From positions 1-43,104 of the forward strand of contig NZ_AEWI01000036.1 of NCBI RefSeq assembly GCF_000191885.1: a stretch of DNA of 43,104 nucleotides, in the 5' to 3' direction. The stretch's first letter is position 1. Every line of letters starts with the position of its first letter. This document shows, piece after piece, positions 16,019-25,440 of this stretch. The notes beneath the pieces were generated by a model. That model searched no databases, was not told the origin of the DNA, and saw only the letters and a list, made by a program, of their open reading frames with translations. The DNA is from Anaerophaga thermohalophila DSM 12881 (GTDB lineage Bacteria; Bacteroidota; Bacteroidia; Bacteroidales; Marinilabiliaceae). Both the position numbers and the translations under genes were made by a program.

Positions 16019-16055
16019 AAAAAAGGCAGTAGGATTTACCTGTTGCCTTTTTTTT
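16019..16055 (+). terminator. Rho-independent terminator of the redox operon
   Basis: AAAAAAGGCAGTAGG pairs (with two G-U) to CCTGTTGCCTTTTTT around the loop ATTTA, ending in eight T, 45 bases after marR. Confidence 0.85.
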
Positions 16056-16192
16056 GAAGCATAAATTTATCGAGTGCAGCTTCTTTTAATTCCTGTTTGG
16101 TACTGCCACTTCGATCATGATATTGTCCTTTGTAATTTATAAGATAAGGATAAGCTATATGCTTCGTTAATTTCAATGAAATTGCCCTTTGG
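16040..16192 (-). pseudogene. Remnant of an AlbA_2-domain (RecG-like/DNA-binding) protein
   Basis: The minus strand reads YPYLINYKGQYHDRSGSTKQ followed by ELKEAALDKFMLQKK, the well-conserved end of the AlbA_2 domain (YxGKYYxRSGSTKQELK...L..FLL) of putative transcriptional regulators/ATP-dependent helicase-like proteins. Immediately upstream, KGNFIEINEAYS continues the domain in another frame, so there is a frameshift near 16152. Everything else is gone, and its 3' end is now part of the marR terminator. Confidence 0.55.
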
Positions 16193-16300
16193 GCTTTTAT
16201 GCAAGTTTACATCAACGATAAATTCCTTTCCTGGACAGGCCAGAGTCAAAAATAACCAAAAAGCATCCTCACCCATCAATAAACCATCAAGATAATATGA

Positions 16301-16606
16301 TTATTGTGCGGTCAGTCCACCATCAATAACCAATTCAGAGCCTGTTATATAAGAAGATTCATCAGAGGCAAGAAATAAAACACCATACGCAATTTCTTCT
16401 AATTTGGCCCCTCTACCCATAGGTGTTGAAGAAAGTGAACCCTTTTTAAAATCATCGGAACCTTTCATCTGCATCGTCATGGGAGTTTCAACATAGCCTG
16501 GATGAACGGAATTGACACGAATGTTATCCTTAGCTAATTCAACTGCTGCACCTTTTGTGTAGATTTTTGAACCACCTTTTGATGCCGTATAAGCCGTACC
16601 ATTCAT
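16301..16606 (-). pseudogene. C-terminal half of a short-chain dehydrogenase/reductase
   Basis: From MNGTAYTASKGG the frame carries the SDR catalytic YTASK, NIRVNSVHPGYVETPM and the final YGVLFLASDESSYITGSELVIDGGLTAQ, a complete SDR C-terminus. The N-terminal Rossmann half (TGxxxGIG, NNAG) is absent; the open frame extends upstream to 16825 but encodes unrelated sequence. It is therefore a 3' fragment. An SDR N-terminal fragment lies at 24215-24410 on the other strand. Confidence 0.8.
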
Positions 16607-16976
16607 TTTTATATATTTTAATTTACGTTTCATTTCAAATACAAACAAATTCCACTTAAATAGTAGTGTCAGCAAGAAAACAAAGGAATTTAAAGTCTTT
16701 GATAAGAAAGCGCCAAATACAAAGCCTGCCCCGATTTTTTTCGGGGGGGGGGAAGTTTTTGAAACCAAGGAGTCCCGATTGTGCTTTTTGTTGGTTTTTA
16801 GGGTAAAAAACCTTACAAAAGCCACTTCGGGATAACTGTTTCAAAAACGAGAATAACAGTTTACCCCGATTTTTCTTCGGGGCAGTAGTTGGTGTTTTCT
16901 TGCAAAGACTTAATTACATTAGATACGCAAAAATGTTATTAACAATAGCAGCCAAAACATTGTGCATAAATATTTA
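16607..16976. other. Non-coding stretch with G10 run and CCCCGA/TCGGGG hairpins
   Basis: CCCCGATTTTTTTCGGGG-type palindromes occur at about 16731-16752 (ending in a 10-G run, 16743-16752) and 16863-16884. They are a dispersed element of Bacteroidota genomes. No gene is supported. Confidence 0.5.
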
Positions 16977-17119
16977 TAAGCCCGGTCTAAAAAGTATTTT
17001 TGGTGCCAAATTCATTGTTGTTTTAAATTTTTTGAATCGTCATTCACAGCGGGTTAACTTTGGTGCAAAAATTTAAACGCCTTGATTTTGACAAAAAGAT
17101 GCTTCTTATACCGTACTCA
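16977..17119. repeat. Type B palindromic element, copy 2 (143 bp)
   Basis: A diverged full copy: left end TAAGCCCGGTCTAAAAAG, right end ATACCGTACTCA, inverted relative to copy 1 and of the same length. Confidence 0.7.
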
Positions 17120-17143
17120 ACAGTATAAAAAAAATAAAATATT

Positions 17144-17172
17144 TTTGGATTGATAAAATATTTCTATTTTTG
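17144..17172 (+). promoter_or_regulatory. Candidate promoter of the tetR gene
   Basis: TATTTTTG (17165-17172) fits the Bacteroidota -7 consensus; TTTG (17144-17147) lies 17 bases upstream. The -7 box overlaps the operator-like inverted repeat. Confidence 0.55.
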
Positions 17173-17197
17173 TACTATAAAACAATTTTAGTACAAA
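17169..17197. promoter_or_regulatory. Inverted repeat, probable TetR operator
   Basis: Perfect 9-bp arms TTTGTACTA (17169-17177) and TAGTACAAA (17189-17197) with an 11-base spacer, overlapping the -7 box and ending 7 bases before the tetR start. A degenerate copy is found at 17807-17830, before the exporter remnant. Confidence 0.65.
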
Positions 17198-17203
17198 CAG
17201 AGC

Positions 17204-17786
17204 ATGAGCATAGATTCTACTAAAGATTCGATATTGAGAGTTGCAAACCAACTGTTTAGCCGGTTCGGGTTTCACAAAACCTCTATGGACGAAATCGCAA
17301 AAGTTGCACGCAAAGCTAAAGGCTCGTTATACTACCATTTCGTTAGTAAAGAAGATTTATTCAGGGAGGTAATTTTAAAGGAAATTACTCATCTTAAAAG
17401 CCAACTGGGAATTATTACTAACAGTTCTGATTTGGATGCTTCTCAAAAGCTGCGTAGCTATCTTGTCAAAAGAATGGAAATCCTTAATTCAGCAGCAAGT
17501 TACCATGAGACGTTAAGAGCCGATTTTTTTTGAGCACTTTCACTTTATTGATGACCTTAGAACTGATTTAGATACGTGGGAAAAAGAAAATCTGAGGAAA
17601 ATTATTCTTCAAGGTGTTCATACAGGTAAGTTTACCTTAGTTATAGAAATAGATGTTTTGCTGGATATGTTTTTAATGATGCTGAAAGGTCTTGAAATAC
17701 CATTTTTTTTACAAAATAAGTACGAGAAATACTCACCTTACTTTGATGGGTTAATAAACATATTGAATAAGGGTTTAGCCACCTGA
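17204..17786 (+). pseudogene. TetR/AcrR family regulator, frameshifted in a T8 tract
   Basis: The N-terminal helix-turn-helix is intact (ILRVANQLFSRFGFHKTSMDEIA, GSLYYHFVSKEDLFREVI). The frame stops after 109 aa at a run of eight T (17524-17531). With seven T, translation would continue EHFHFIDDLRTDLDTWEKEN and on to LINILNKGLAT, stop at 17784-17786, giving 193 aa, the normal TetR length, with its ligand-binding domain. So the regulator is intact but for one base: slippage-type phase variation, recent loss or sequence error are all possible. It precedes the lipid locus and probably controls it through the two operator-like repeats. Confidence 0.8.
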
Positions 17787-17806
17787 TTTTTTTTTAACCT
17801 AAACTG

Positions 17807-17830
17807 ACTATAAAACGATATTGGTACAAA
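17807..17830. promoter_or_regulatory. Second TetR operator-like sequence
   Basis: ACTATAAAACGATATTGG followed by TACAAA matches the spacer and right arm of the tetR operator (17175-17197) at nearly all positions. It lies 18 bases before the start codon of the exporter remnant, so the TetR protein likely controlled that transcript too. Confidence 0.5.
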
Positions 17831-17847
17831 TAATAATAAATAAAAAC

Positions 17848-17966
17848 ATGAACAGATTTGTAAAATCAATAATCAGACTAAAATGGTGCTGATAGTCGTA
17901 GCCGTAGTTGTTTTGACATTAACCATTTTTTTTGGGTATCAACTAAAAAACTCGCAGATACTTAGT
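17848..17966 (+). pseudogene. N-terminal remnant of an RND/MMPL family exporter
   Basis: MNRFVKSIIRLKW is followed, after a one-base frameshift at about 17885, by VLIVVAVVVLTLTIFFGYQL, the first membrane helix typical of predicted RND-superfamily exporters (usually near 800 aa). The remainder is missing. Such exporters often accompany lipid or aryl-polyene synthesis genes. Confidence 0.55.
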
Positions 17967-18069
17967 GCCAGCAAGAAAACTACAATATTTTTAGACGTGG
18001 TTGCAGGAAATCTTCGAGAACAAGGCTTTCCGCTTTTGAAAATCAAGGAGTTTACTTTTGTAAGTGACT

Positions 18070-18264
18070 ATTTTCACAAGTGGCGTAACGCAGTTATCGG
18101 AGTTTTCTTGCAATCACTACTTACAAATATTGAATGCTTTTGGAAATACAGGTTCGGCCAATACAGCGATTGTATTATCTGATAATTGGAGCAAGTTTAG
18201 ACAAAACGATAATATTATATCAGTTTTTGGCGGTGGGTATTCAAGTGGTGCAGTTTTATTGAAA
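18070..18264 (+). pseudogene. C-terminal remnant of a FabH-like 3-oxoacyl-ACP synthase III
   Basis: The frame reads FGNTGSANTAIVLSDNW, then NDNIISVFGGGYSSGAVLLKK. The GNTxSA motif (Asn of the Cys-His-Asn triad) and the final FGGGxSxGAxLL are hallmarks of ketoacyl synthase III C-termini. The first 250 residues are lost. It is in frame with the downstream acyltransferase, which makes an artificially long open frame from 18064. The 17967-18069 part between the two remnants was not recognised. Confidence 0.5.
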
Positions 18265-18282
18265 AAAAATATAATTCAAAAT

Positions 18283-18831
18283 ATGAAAACAATTTCAGGT
18301 TTTGTTCTTGTAAATATTTTGGGATGGAAAATAATAGGTGAGTTGACCAACATAAAAAAATCAATAATAATTTTTGCCCCTCACACCAGCTACCGGGATG
18401 GATTATATGGAAAACTTTATTTGATGCAGTTAGGTGTACATTACAAATTTCTATCAAAAAAAGAATTTTTCAAATTTCCATTAAACTATTTCTTTAAGAT
18501 TTATGGTTCAATACCCGTAAGTAAAACCAAGGAGTACATTGATTATGTTGTTGAATTAATTAATAATAGCCACGAACTTCATATCGTGTTGTCCCCGGAA
18601 GGGCAATTGGCAAAAGCAATACGATGGAAAAAAGGGTATTACTATATGGCTGTACGAGCAAATGTTCCCATTGTAGTTGGCTTTATTGATTACAAGAGAA
18701 AAGAAATCGGGATTAAGAAGGTGATTTATATCCCAACGGATATTAGTACAGTAAGGAAAGAAATTGCTCAATTGTATTCTGATGTTACCGCAAAATATCC
18801 TGATAATTTTTCAACCGAACTAAAAATATAA
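18283..18831 (+). CDS. Lysophospholipid acyltransferase family protein
   Basis: 182 aa from ATG 18283; the open frame reaches back to 18064 but that part is fabH remnant. The PlsC/LPLAT motifs are present: HTSYRD (34-39, HX4D), FPLNYFFKIYGSIPVSK (motif II/GxIPV), SPEGQLAK (104-111, variant of EGTR) and VPIVVGFIDY. It is about 60 residues shorter than PlsC, as in the small Bacteroidota LPLATs. Reaction: acyl transfer to a lysophospholipid or other lipid hydroxyl at the inner membrane. It ends 3 bases before the patatin gene. Confidence 0.82.
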   Translation: MKTISGFVLVNILGWKIIGELTNIKKSIIIFAPHTSYRDGLYGKLYLMQLGVHYKFLSKKEFFKFPLNYFFKIYGSIPVSKTKEYIDYVVELINNSHELHIVLSPEGQLAKAIRWKKGYYYMAVRANVPIVVGFIDYKRKEIGIKKVIYIPTDISTVRKEIAQLYSDVTAKYPDNFSTELKI

Positions 18832-18834
18832 AAT

Positions 18835-19677
18835 ATGAAACAGAATGTGGCATTAGTGCTATCAAGTGGTGGCTCAAGGGGGCTTGCCCATATCGGGGTT
18901 ATTTCAGAACTGGAAAAACACGGGTTTACCATTACTTCTGTTTCAGGCTCTTCCATAGGAGCGGTTATAGGAGGGCTCTACGCAATGGGAAAAATACATG
19001 AATATACCGAGTGGGTAAGCTCCTTTAACAAAAGGGATGTCTGGGGCTTTATGGATTTTACGCTTGCCTCTAATGGCTTATTAAAGGGTGAGCGGGTTTT
19101 TGATAAAATGAAGACTTTTATCCCCGATATGAATATTGAAGATATGCCCATCCCCTTTGCTGCCGTTGCTACTGATATACTCCATGAAAAAGAAGTGGTT
19201 TTTACGAAAGGAAGTTTTTATGAAGCTGCCCGGGCATCCATTGCAATTCCTGCAGTTTTTACACCTGTGAAGTACAACAATACTATTCTTGTTGACGGTG
19301 GCGTTCTTAATCCAATTCCGGTTGAACAGGTGCCCCGAAAAAATGGTGATATGCTGGTCGTAGTGAATCTTTATGGCGACAAAAAAACTGATATTCCTAA
19401 AGATACAAATAATAACAATGGATACTTAAACAGGTTGATGAACACCATATCGACCTTAATTTTAACCGGAGACAAGCGCAGTGCAGGGTATTACTCACTT
19501 TTAAGCGGTACTACATCGGCAATGATGCATAGGATTGCAAAAATGAGTATTGAAAAACACAAACCTGATATGATTATAAATATTCCCTGCGATTCAGCAA
19601 ATACCTTTGATTTTTACAGGGCAAAGGAATTGATACAGTTAGGGGAAAATGCAGCAAAAGAGGCAATAAATCATTAG
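18835..19677 (+). CDS. Patatin-like phospholipase
   Basis: 280 aa, RssA-like. The oxyanion loop SGGSRG (11-16), the nucleophile elbow GSSIG (38-42, Ser40) and the DGG (154-156) of the Ser-Asp dyad are intact. It hydrolyses acyl esters of phospholipids or lysolipids in the cytoplasm or at the inner membrane face. Its position 3 bases after an acyltransferase and before a head-group transferase suggests acyl-chain remodelling. Confidence 0.92.
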   Translation: MKQNVALVLSSGGSRGLAHIGVISELEKHGFTITSVSGSSIGAVIGGLYAMGKIHEYTEWVSSFNKRDVWGFMDFTLASNGLLKGERVFDKMKTFIPDMNIEDMPIPFAAVATDILHEKEVVFTKGSFYEAARASIAIPAVFTPVKYNNTILVDGGVLNPIPVEQVPRKNGDMLVVVNLYGDKKTDIPKDTNNNNGYLNRLMNTISTLILTGDKRSAGYYSLLSGTTSAMMHRIAKMSIEKHKPDMIINIPCDSANTFDFYRAKELIQLGENAAKEAINH

Positions 19678-19721
19678 AGTTTCGCATTTCAGATATAACA
19701 ATTTTTAAATTAATAACTAAT

Positions 19722-20408
19722 ATGACGAGCGGTAAAAAACCCGAAGTAAGAATACAAACATCCATTTTAAACAGCCTGGAGAAGAAAGCGTTAGTTTGGA
19801 TGGCACTAAGAATACCTCAAAAAATTAATTCAGACCATTTAACGGTAATAGGATTTATTGGTGCCTTAATTTCAAGTGCAGGTTATATACTTTCCAACCT
19901 GGAGAGCCATTTTCTTTGGTTAGCCTCTTTTGGCTTGTTAGTGAACTGGTATGGCGACAGCCTTGATGGAACACTGGCTCGTATAAGGAATGCTCAACGT
20001 CCGATATATGGATTTTTTATTGATCACACTATTGATGGCTTAACGATTTTCGTCATTTGTGTGGGTGCAGGGCTTTCTCCATACATAAACTTTGCAGTAG
20101 CCATGCTTATTCTCGCAGGGTATTTGCTCTTATCAGTTTTAACATACATCAATACCTACCTTAAAGGGGAATTCAGGATCACTTACAGTAAACTAGGCCC
20201 CACTGAATTTCGTTTAATTGTTATCCTTATAAACACACTTTTTATATATTACCCGACAGGAAACCAGTATTTTGTACTTAGTGGTGTCGTTTTAAGTCTG
20301 TTTGATGTCATAGGAATTGTTATTGCTTTTATTCTTTTCATTATTTACCTGGTTAACTTTTTGATAGATAAGAATAAATACGCTAAAATCGACCCTCTCA
20401 AATATTAA
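19722..20408 (+). CDS. CDP-alcohol phosphatidyltransferase
   Basis: 228 aa, about six membrane segments. The full signature D-x2-D-G-x2-A-R-x(9)-G-x3-D-x3-D is seen: D79, D82, R87, G97, D101, D105 (GDSLDGTLAR to GFFIDHTID). It transfers a phospho-lipid moiety from a CDP-activated donor to an alcohol in the membrane. In Bacteroidota such enzymes make phosphatidylinositol or sphingolipid head groups; the neighbouring serine palmitoyltransferase makes a sphingolipid role plausible. Confidence 0.9.
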   Translation: MTSGKKPEVRIQTSILNSLEKKALVWMALRIPQKINSDHLTVIGFIGALISSAGYILSNLESHFLWLASFGLLVNWYGDSLDGTLARIRNAQRPIYGFFIDHTIDGLTIFVICVGAGLSPYINFAVAMLILAGYLLLSVLTYINTYLKGEFRITYSKLGPTEFRLIVILINTLFIYYPTGNQYFVLSGVVLSLFDVIGIVIAFILFIIYLVNFLIDKNKYAKIDPLKY

Positions 20409-20418
20409 AACAAAATTT

Positions 20419-22094
<1,676 letters not shown>

Positions 22095-22116
22095 TAATGC
22101 CAACAAAACTACAACT

Positions 22117-22281
22117 ATGAAACGAGCATGACGAAGATAGCCTTAATAGATTATCAGATTTTTAGATATAAGATTTAAGATGAAATGAACATAGATAGGT
22201 TTTCCACAATAAGAATATGTATAAATCTTGCATGCGAGTTCCATCAGACCAATAACTTAGACTAATTATATACTGATGAAA
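22117..22281 (+). repeat. Extended C element between spt and the SDR gene
   Basis: 165 bp. Left end ATGAAACGAGCATGAC, then an extra block (AGATTTTTAGATATAAGA..) and the normal right part ending ATACTGATGAAA, whose ATG is the start codon of the SDR gene at 22276. About 150 bp are almost identical to the inverse of 41192-41345. Confidence 0.8.
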
Positions 22282-23070
22282 GTGGTTTTAATAACGGGTG
22301 TTTCATCCGGTTTTGGTTTTGCCATTGCTCAACGGCTTGCAAAAGGCGATTACCGGGTTTACGGGACAGTGCGTAGAGAAGTTGATTCACTACCTAATGT
22401 TAACTACCTTTACATGGATGTGGTTTCAGATGAATCCGTAAAACAGGCAATCGATGAGGTGCATCAGAAGGAAGGTCGCATTGATATGCTGATAAATAAT
22501 GCCGGTGCAGGGATTGCAGCTCCTCTTGAATTTACCAAAATTACTGATGTCCAACACCTGATGGATGTTAATTTTCTTGGAGCCGTGAGAGTGACTCAAG
22601 CGGTATTGCCAATTATGCGCAAGCAGTCAGGCGGTCTAATTATATCTATCAGCTCCATAGGCGGTTTGATAGGTTTACCCTATCAGGGAATTTATTCAGC
22701 CGGCAAGTTCGCCCTCGAAGGCTTTTGCCAGGCTTTATATCACGAGGTCAAACCATTCAACATTAAAGTTACAGTAATTAACCCGGGTGACTTTGCCACG
22801 CGATTTACAGCCAACAGGCTATGTGCTGAAAAGGACGATTTCACAGCTGTTTATCCAACTTTTGGTAAAACGCTTTCCAAAATTGAACAAGATGAAAAAA
22901 ACGGTTTACACCCGGATAAATTAGCCAAAAGAATAGAGAAACTTATTAATAAGAAGAACACACCTGTAAGACAAGTTATAGCTTCACCTTTGCAAAAATT
23001 TTCAGTGTTCCTGAAAAGAATACTACCTGAAAAACTGTTTTATCGGATAATTAGTAAATACTACCTTTAA
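22276..23070 (+). CDS. Short-chain dehydrogenase/reductase, candidate 3-ketosphinganine reductase
   Basis: 264 aa. NADPH-binding TGVSSGFG (7-14), NNAG near 75-78, and the catalytic S..Y140-SAG-K144. The C-terminal 60 residues (HPDKLAKRIEKLINKKN.. SVFLKRILPEKLFYRII) are basic and amphipathic, as in membrane-associated SDRs that act on lipid ketones. Located between spt and a GNAT-like acyltransferase, the obvious hypothesis is reduction of 3-ketosphinganine to sphinganine; sequence alone cannot exclude another lipid substrate. The start codon is given by the C element. Confidence 0.85.
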   Translation: MKVVLITGVSSGFGFAIAQRLAKGDYRVYGTVRREVDSLPNVNYLYMDVVSDESVKQAIDEVHQKEGRIDMLINNAGAGIAAPLEFTKITDVQHLMDVNFLGAVRVTQAVLPIMRKQSGGLIISISSIGGLIGLPYQGIYSAGKFALEGFCQALYHEVKPFNIKVTVINPGDFATRFTANRLCAEKDDFTAVYPTFGKTLSKIEQDEKNGLHPDKLAKRIEKLINKKNTPVRQVIASPLQKFSVFLKRILPEKLFYRIISKYYL

Positions 23071-23087
23071 TATTAAGACATTACTGT

Positions 23088-24212
23088 ATGAAAATAACAA
23101 TCAAAGAGATTACAAGCAAAAACGACTTAAAAAAATTTATCAAATTCCCAAATAAACTTTATAAGAAGAATAATTTTTATGTACCGCCACTAATTTCAGC
23201 AGAGCTGGAAACCTTATCAAAAGATAAAAACCCTGCTTTTGACTTTTGTGAAGCCAAATACTGGTTGGCCTACAATGAGAGCAATACCATCGTTGGGCGA
23301 ATAGCAGGAATCATAAACCATAAGTACAACAAAAAGGTTGGTAAGCAACTGGTTCGCTTTGGTTGGCTTGATTTTATAGAGGATATTGATGTTTTAAAAG
23401 CCCTGATTCAGGAAGTTGTAAAATTTGCCAATGAAAAAGAAGCCGTTGGCATTCATGGCCCTCTCGGATTTTCCGAATTTGATGCTTCAGGCATTCTTAT
23501 CGAAGGTTTTGACGAAATCCCGACAGCCTACGGCAAATATAACTATCCTTATTACTCTCAGATGATTGAACAATTGGGCTTTGAGAAGGAAGTTGACTGG
23601 GTTGAATTCAGGGTAACTGTTCCTGATAAAATACCGGTAAGATACAGCCAGATAGCCAGGTCGATTGCCGATCGGTATAAATTGCAAAGCGTGAAATTAA
23701 AATCAAAAAAAGAGGTTCTAAATTATGCAGACCAAATCTTCCAACTTCTAAATAAGGAATACGAAAGCATACATGGTTTTTCAGGACTTACTCCCAACCA
23801 AATAGATGCTCTGAAAAAACAGTTCATCCCATTGCTGAGATTAAAATTTGTTTCAATAATACTGAATGCTGAAAATAATGTGATTGGTTTTGGTATATGC
23901 CTGCCCTCACTTTCCAAGGCATTACAAAAGTGCCGGGGCCGTTTATTCCCTTTTGGATTTCTGCATATTCAAAAAGCGCTTCGTGTCAATGACACAATCG
24001 ACACCTTACTTATCGCAATCCATAGCGATTATAGGAACAAAGGTGTAAATGCCTTAATCTTTAATCATATAGGTAGCGCGATTGTGTCAGAAGGGATAAA
24101 ATATATAGAAACCACACGTGAGCTGGAACATAATTTATCAGCGCAGAACCTTTGGGATAAACTAGAAAACAGACAGCATAAAAGAAGTAGATGTTATTTT
24201 AAAACAATATAA
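23088..24212 (+). CDS. GNAT-like N-acyltransferase, candidate ceramide synthase
   Basis: 374 aa. The N-terminal 150 residues have the KFPNKLYKKNNFYVPPLISAELETLS opening and the GPLGFSEFDASGILIEGFDE segment of a large uncharacterised GNAT family often seen in Bacteroidota. The C-terminal half has the GNAT acyl-CoA fold (IDTLLIAIHSDYRNKGVNALIFNHI, with the RNKG pyrophosphate loop). Bacterial ceramide synthases described in Caulobacter are of GNAT type, so next to spt and an SDR this gene is a good candidate for N-acylation of sphinganine. That assignment is inference. Confidence 0.8.
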   Translation: MKITIKEITSKNDLKKFIKFPNKLYKKNNFYVPPLISAELETLSKDKNPAFDFCEAKYWLAYNESNTIVGRIAGIINHKYNKKVGKQLVRFGWLDFIEDIDVLKALIQEVVKFANEKEAVGIHGPLGFSEFDASGILIEGFDEIPTAYGKYNYPYYSQMIEQLGFEKEVDWVEFRVTVPDKIPVRYSQIARSIADRYKLQSVKLKSKKEVLNYADQIFQLLNKEYESIHGFSGLTPNQIDALKKQFIPLLRLKFVSIILNAENNVIGFGICLPSLSKALQKCRGRLFPFGFLHIQKALRVNDTIDTLLIAIHSDYRNKGVNALIFNHIGSAIVSEGIKYIETTRELEHNLSAQNLWDKLENRQHKRSRCYFKTI

Positions 24213-24214
24213 CT

Positions 24215-24410
24215 ATGAATGATATCTCCGAAATGGTTACGGTTATTACCGGAGCCTCGTCTGAAATTGGAAAAGCATGTGCATTGAATTCGCGAACAGA
24301 GGCGCAACTGTAGTTCCAGCCGCAAGAAACAAGAGGGTGCGTTACTTGAATTTGAAAACGGAATTGACGCGGTAATCTCCATAAAAAACAGATATTGCCG
24401 ACAGCATATT
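24215..24410 (+). pseudogene. N-terminal remnant of a short-chain dehydrogenase/reductase
   Basis: MNDISEMVTVITGASSEIGKACAL is the Rossmann start of an SDR (TGASSEIG). After a frameshift near 24287 it continues FANRGATVVPAARNK, then LLEFENGIDAVISIK. Nothing of the catalytic half follows. It begins 3 bases after the GNAT gene, so it was once part of the same operon. The C-terminal fragment at 16301-16606 (minus strand) could be the other half. Confidence 0.6.
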
Positions 24411-24461
24411 ATGCGAACTTCAATATTCGATGTGGAAACTTTAATTCACTAACAAAAGATG

Positions 24462-24682
24462 AAACGAGCATGACAAAGATTGTCACAAAAGAACATGTAT
24501 AAACATCATTTAACCTCTAATCATCTAAGAAACCAAAAACAAGAAACAGATTCTTCGTCGTTACCTCCTCAGAATGACATTAGACAGTCTGTCATTCTGA
24601 GCGGAGCGAAGAATCTAAAATCAATTAAAACATAATAAGTTGCATCAGACCAATAACTTAGACTAATTTTATACGGATGAAA
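24462..24682 (+). repeat. C element split by a TCATTCTGAGCG repeat
   Basis: The left part of a C element (ATGAAACGAGCATGACAAAG...ACATGTATAAA) is followed by an inserted palindrome (AGATTCTTCG at 24551 to CGAAGAATCT at 24617, with AGAATGACA/TGTCATTCT arms) and then ATAATAAGTTGCATCAGACC and the C right end. The final ATGAAA is the start codon of the gene at 24677. Confidence 0.75.
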
Positions 24683-25396
24683 CCAAAGACTATATTCTGG
24701 TTAACAGTTTTTGCTGTTTCGATGGGCTTTTTCGAAAGTGCAATTGTAATTTACCTAAGGGAAATTATATATCCCAATGGATTTGCTTTCCCTTTACAGC
24801 CTGTCGAAAGGAGGCTTGCAACAACAGAAATTCTAAGAGAAGCCTTTTCTTTGCTTATGCTTCTTTCTGTTGGTATTCTTACAGGCAAATCAACGACTAC
24901 AAGATTTGCTTACTTTTTATATTCTTTTGCCGTTTGGGATATTTTCTACTATATCTTTCTGAAAATATTAATAAACTGGCCGGAATCTTTAATAACAATG
25001 GATATTCTGTTCTTACTGCCCGTAACCTGGGTTGGCCCTGTAATAGCCCCGATAATTCTATCTTTTCTGATGATTTTATTAGCTTTGCTAATACTTTATT
25101 TTTCCGCACGCAATGAACACGTTCACTTAAAGGCTCATGAACTTGTAATGTTAATAACAGGCTCTGTAATAATAATTATATCTTTTACCCAGGACTATAT
25201 AAGGTTTATAATCAGTCATTATTCGGCTGCCGATATTTGGTCACTGCAGGCTAAAGACATTTTAAAATTATCTGTTCAATACTATCCCGAAAATTTTTAC
25301 TGGCCAATTTTTATTGTTGGATTTGTTTTTATTCTCATTGGGATAGGGCTTTTTACAAAAAGAAATATTTTATTAATTAAAGATCGCTTACAATAA
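24677..25396 (+). CDS. Multi-pass membrane protein of unknown function
   Basis: 239 aa, six to seven hydrophobic segments. The N-terminus (FWLTVFAVSMGFFESAIVIYLREIIYPNGFAFPL) contains an FFES..V.YLRE pattern, and the loop before helix 2 has ERRLATTEILREAFSLLMLL. No named family was recognised. The start codon belongs to a C element. It is convergent with the plsY-like gene 44 bases away, and no terminator is obvious between them. Confidence 0.7.
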   Translation: MKPKTIFWLTVFAVSMGFFESAIVIYLREIIYPNGFAFPLQPVERRLATTEILREAFSLLMLLSVGILTGKSTTTRFAYFLYSFAVWDIFYYIFLKILINWPESLITMDILFLLPVTWVGPVIAPIILSFLMILLALLILYFSARNEHVHLKAHELVMLITGSVIIIISFTQDYIRFIISHYSAADIWSLQAKDILKLSVQYYPENFYWPIFIVGFVFILIGIGLFTKRNILLIKDRLQ

Positions 25397-25440
25397 AAAT
25401 ACGTATTGCTTTAAATCACAAAGAGATAAAAAGAATAGAA

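Noticed and set aside
18064..18282. N-terminal extension of the acyltransferase
   Set aside because: The extension is the end of a FabH-like protein; acyltransferase homology begins at the ATG at 18283.
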